Positions 30,523 to 33,157 of a stretch of DNA of 33,157 nt are shown here, piece by piece (position 1 is the stretch's first letter; each line of letters opens with the position of its first letter). Position numbers and translations under genes: made by a program. The notes beneath the pieces are model-generated. The model was not told the DNA's origin. It ran no database searches and saw only the letters and a program-made list of their open reading frames with translations. This DNA is from Alphaproteobacteria bacterium (GTDB taxonomy: Bacteria > Pseudomonadota > Alphaproteobacteria > Micavibrionales > UBA2020). The DNA lies in contig JAUXOC010000016.1 in NCBI GenBank assembly GCA_030682495.1, forward strand, positions 1 to 33,157, read 5' to 3'.

Positions 30523-33157
30523 ATGCCCCGTATCCTGTTTGTATTTGTGTTTCTAGCCATGCTTACCGGCGCAAACCAAGCGCAGGCGCAGGCGCTGACC
30601 AGCGGAGCCACCGCAACAGGAACTCTCGCGCCCCATGCCCATGATACTTACACTTTTACAGGGAGTGCGGGAGAGGGCGTTATACTCCAGGGGCATTCCA
30701 CCGCCTATAACGTCAGGCTGACGGTTTACAGGCCTGGGGGCGCGCTTTGGAAAGACAATACCAATCGCGTACATGACAACCTTCCTGACTCAGGTACCTA
30801 TACCGTTGAGGTTCGCGCTGCCGCGCCCTCATCCAGCGGAGCCTACAGCCTTTTCTACCTCCGTGGTGGAGACAGTGTTTCGGGCGGCGCCCTTACCAGC
30901 GGCGCGACAAAAACCAGCTCTCTGGTAACAAACGGCCTTGATAGCTACCAGTTCAGCGGCACAGCCGGACAGGGTTTTCTTATTTACGCAAGGGGAGTGA
31001 GTACGACAAGTGCCCTTTCAATACGAGTCTATAAGCCGGATGGCAGCTTCTGGGATACGGCCGGATTCCGGTTCAAGGAAACGCTGCCGACTACCGGAAC
31101 ATATACAGTTGCGATTATGTACAGTGCCACAGGCACGTCCGGAGACTATAAACTGTACTATGTCCGCGGGGACGACACAGTCTCGAGCGGCTCGCTGACC
31201 AGCGGTTTAAACGTAAGCGGCCAGTTAGACAATAACGAGATAAAAAGCTACCGGTTCAACGGCACGGCAGGTGAGGGTGTTCTTTTGTATGCAAAAGGAC
31301 CTCATAACACTGAAATCCGGGTTTACAGGCCGGATGGCAGCTATTGGGGCACTCAGGCCACCCGTTTCACGGGCACTCTGCCCAGCTCGGGAATTTATAC
31401 AGTCACTATGGCTTATGCAGTCGTCAATGCAACAGGAAGTTACGATTTGTATTACGTGCGGGGGGCAAGCAGTGTCAGTAGCGGGACGCTCGTGAGCGGT
31501 AAGCAGCGCTCAAGCACACTCGTTGCAAATGAAATTGAGAGCTACAAGTTTTCAGGTGTTGCCAGCAACAATTTATCTATCTCAACGTCGGGCTCTTTCA
31601 CGCGAACTATGAATATTTATAAACCTGACGGCAGTTTCTGGCTTCAGCAGGGAAACTCTATCTCGCAGACGCTCCCGGATACGGGTGAGTACACCCTGGC
31701 AATGGCGGCCAGTACAACTTCGGCAACAGGGGGGTATACGATCACCCTGACCACCCCACCCCAAGTAACATCCTCTGATCCTGAGCAATCGAACCCGTAT
31801 CAATCCCAATCCTGCGGTTATGTGCCGGGTAGTCCGTCGCCGACCGTGGGTAACCCGATCAACTTTGATCTGGGCTACAAGATACAGACGGAGCAGGATT
31901 ATCGCGGGGGGCGGCTCTCTTTCACGCGGCTGTATCGCAGTGACAGCACGTGGACGGATAACACGGTGGGGGCGCGGTGGCGGCATAATTTTGCGCGGAC
32001 GCTGACGGTTGCGGGTTCGAGCGCCGAGATCATCGACGGCAGCGGCACCAAAGAAACCTATACGCTGGTCAGTAGCAACTGGGTTGCCGACAATCCGGAG
32101 AATACAGCCAAGTTCGAGACGCTCGGCGGCGGCGGTTATGCCTATACGCTGGCGGACAATACGCGAGAGGTTTACGACAGCAGCGAGAAGCTGATACGCA
32201 TCGAATACCTCGGCGGCGGGGCGGTTGATCTGGCTTATGACGGCGGCGGGCTTTTGGAGACCGTCACGGACGAGAACGGACGCGAGCTGGAATTCACCTA
32301 CGCCAGCGGCAAGGTCGCCACGGTCACAACGCCGGAGGGCGTGTTCAGCTATAGCTATGACGGCAGCGGCAACCTGACCGAAGTCGAGAACCCCGCCAGC
32401 CAGACGCGCGAGTATCACTACGAAGATACCAACTTCATCCACGCGCTGACCGGCATCACCGATGAAACCGCCGTGCGCTATGCAACCTATGCCTATGATG
32501 CGCAGGGCCGCGCCGTGCTGTCCAAACACGCGGGCGATGTGGATTCGTACAGCGTCACCTATAACGCGGATGGCAGCGTGACGACGACGAACCCGCTCGG
32601 CAAAGACACGACCTATTACTTCCTCAAAGTCAACGGCGTGCGCCGCATTGCGCAGGTGGACGGCCATGCCTCCGCCAATTGCGTCGCGTCCAACCGTTAT
32701 TACAACTACTACGACAACGGCTGGCTGATGAGCAAGACGGACTGGGAGGGAAATTCGACGCTCTATATCCGCAACGACCGCGGCCTTGTCACCCAGACCG
32801 TAGAGGCGAACGGCACGGCGGCCGCGCGTACCACGACCACGACCTATGAAAGCAATTTCAACCTGCCCGATGTGGTCACGGTGGGCAAGCGCGAGACGGA
32901 TTACGACTACGACGCCTTTGGCCGCGTGACCTCGGTTGCCGTCAAAGATCTCGATACCGACGAGACGCGCACCACGACCTATACCTATTACGCCAATACG
33001 ACGGATGGCAGCGGCAATACTATTCTGGGCCGCGTCGATACCATCACCGATCCGCGCGGGTCGGTCACCAAATACACCTATAACGGCGATCTGCTGGTGG
33101 CCACCGTCACACGCGCCTATGGCGAAGCCTATGCGCAAACCACGTCCTATACCTATG
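30523..33157 (+). CDS. secreted PPC-RHS repeat protein, partial (open to right edge)
   Basis: A single open frame of 878 codons to the edge. It begins with a signal peptide (MPRILFVFVFLAMLTGANQA). Four PPC-like beta-sandwich modules of about 98-101 residues follow (bases 30592-31764), each running (T/V)SG...(D/E)(S/T)Y.F.G, then Y(R/K)P.G..W, then LP..G.YT(V/L). A short Ser/Pro/Gln linker leads to an RHS start region (VGNPINFDLGYKIQTEQDY then LSFTRLYRSD) and YD repeats (LEFTYASGKVATVTTPEGVF, TYAYDAQGRAV, TDYDYDAFGRVTSVAV). RHS proteins form shells that often carry a C-terminal toxin; that end lies outside the window. GGGAGG lies 6 bases before ATG 30523. A CtrA-type box lies upstream. Confidence 0.9.
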   Translation, partial: MPRILFVFVFLAMLTGANQAQAQALTSGATATGTLAPHAHDTYTFTGSAGEGVILQGHSTAYNVRLTVYRPGGALWKDNTNRVHDNLPDSGTYTVEVRAAAPSSSGAYSLFYLRGGDSVSGGALTSGATKTSSLVTNGLDSYQFSGTAGQGFLIYARGVSTTSALSIRVYKPDGSFWDTAGFRFKETLPTTGTYTVAIMYSATGTSGDYKLYYVRGDDTVSSGSLTSGLNVSGQLDNNEIKSYRFNGTAGEGVLLYAKGPHNTEIRVYRPDGSYWGTQATRFTGTLPSSGIYTVTMAYAVVNATGSYDLYYVRGASSVSSGTLVSGKQRSSTLVANEIESYKFSGVASNNLSISTSGSFTRTMNIYKPDGSFWLQQGNSISQTLPDTGEYTLAMAASTTSATGGYTITLTTPPQVTSSDPEQSNPYQSQSCGYVPGSPSPTVGNPINFDLGYKIQTEQDYRGGRLSFTRLYRSDSTWTDNTVGARWRHNFARTLTVAGSSAEIIDGSGTKETYTLVSSNWVADNPENTAKFETLGGGGYAYTLADNTREVYDSSEKLIRIEYLGGGAVDLAYDGGGLLETVTDENGRELEFTYASGKVATVTTPEGVFSYSYDGSGNLTEVENPASQTREYHYEDTNFIHALTGITDETAVRYATYAYDAQGRAVLSKHAGDVDSYSVTYNADGSVTTTNPLGKDTTYYFLKVNGVRRIAQVDGHASANCVASNRYYNYYDNGWLMSKTDWEGNSTLYIRNDRGLVTQTVEANGTAAARTTTTTYESNFNLPDVVTVGKRETDYDYDAFGRVTSVAVKDLDTDETRTTTYTYYANTTDGSGNTILGRVDTITDPRGSVTKYTYNGDLLVATVTRAYGEAYAQTTSYTY
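30592..31764 (+). repeat. four PPC-like modules in tandem
   Basis: Units begin near 30592, 30889, 31192 and 31486, with spacing of 294-303 bases. They are recognisable by protein motif but not by DNA identity, so the duplication is old or strongly diverged. Base composition is lower in GC than the RHS part that follows. Confidence 0.8.

Noticed and set aside
31582-33138. 518-codon open frame on the minus strand
   Set aside because: It is the mirror of the RHS gene, which is open on the plus strand through the edge and has clear YD repeats and a signal peptide.

Overview
The window looks like chromosome of an alphaproteobacterium. It is about 55-60% GC by eye. It carries kdsB next to a stand-alone prephenate dehydratase, a CpdR-type receiver, TTAA-N7-TTAA sites like those bound by CtrA, and promoters holding GANTC, the CcrM methylation site. 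A Micavibrio-like or related lineage is possible, but nothing here fixes the genus. No IS element, phage, CRISPR array or rRNA was seen.

Layout. 1-1513 (-): N-terminal two thirds of ftsK, running off the left edge and broken by a one-base frameshift. 1771-4290 (-): a small conserved protein, then the tight run kdsB > DnaQ-type exonuclease > pheA (listed in transcription order). 4489-7619: an AT-rich beta-helix/membrane gene and two divergent GDPD-family phosphodiesterases. 7636-11190: a lipoprotein, a secreted Gln/Asn/Gly-rich repeat protein and a membrane protein. Each of these three has a promoter with the same 10-base element AGAGACTCGG, containing GACTC, in the spacer. 11271-13424: a DUF882 lipoprotein and a two-gene operon of unknown exported proteins. 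13520-17445: a putative ADP-ribosyltransferase-fold protein, tRNA-Val, an unknown 496-residue protein, a 43-residue gene and a degenerate CpdR-like receiver; two of these genes have CtrA-type boxes upstream.

17718-21394 is envelope maintenance: a periplasmic rhodanese-like protein facing an exported protein > BepA-type M48 protease > DsbA/ScsC-type thiol oxidoreductase run. 21601-23114: an orphan FlgC-like protein and a charged helical protein behind a structured leader. 23290-24776 is a probable metal-handling group (DUF2946-like, His-rich membrane protein, small Cys-rich protein). Then come a perfect 28-bp inverted repeat, a TrmH/SpoU methyltransferase, a DUF2339 membrane protein and a DUF1190 protein.

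28416-33157 is accessory in character: a 31-codon gene, a HExxH metallopeptidase, a small membrane protein with a (V/A)LYTW repeat, and a large secreted protein of four PPC-like modules joined to RHS/YD repeats. That protein is open to the right edge and has a CtrA-type box upstream.

The most interesting thread is regulatory. Cell-cycle type signals (three CtrA-type boxes, and GANTC inside or beside several promoters) sit on surface, secreted and unknown genes rather than on the usual division genes, next to a CpdR paralogue that has lost key receiver residues. All functional statements rest on motif reading; no database search was run.
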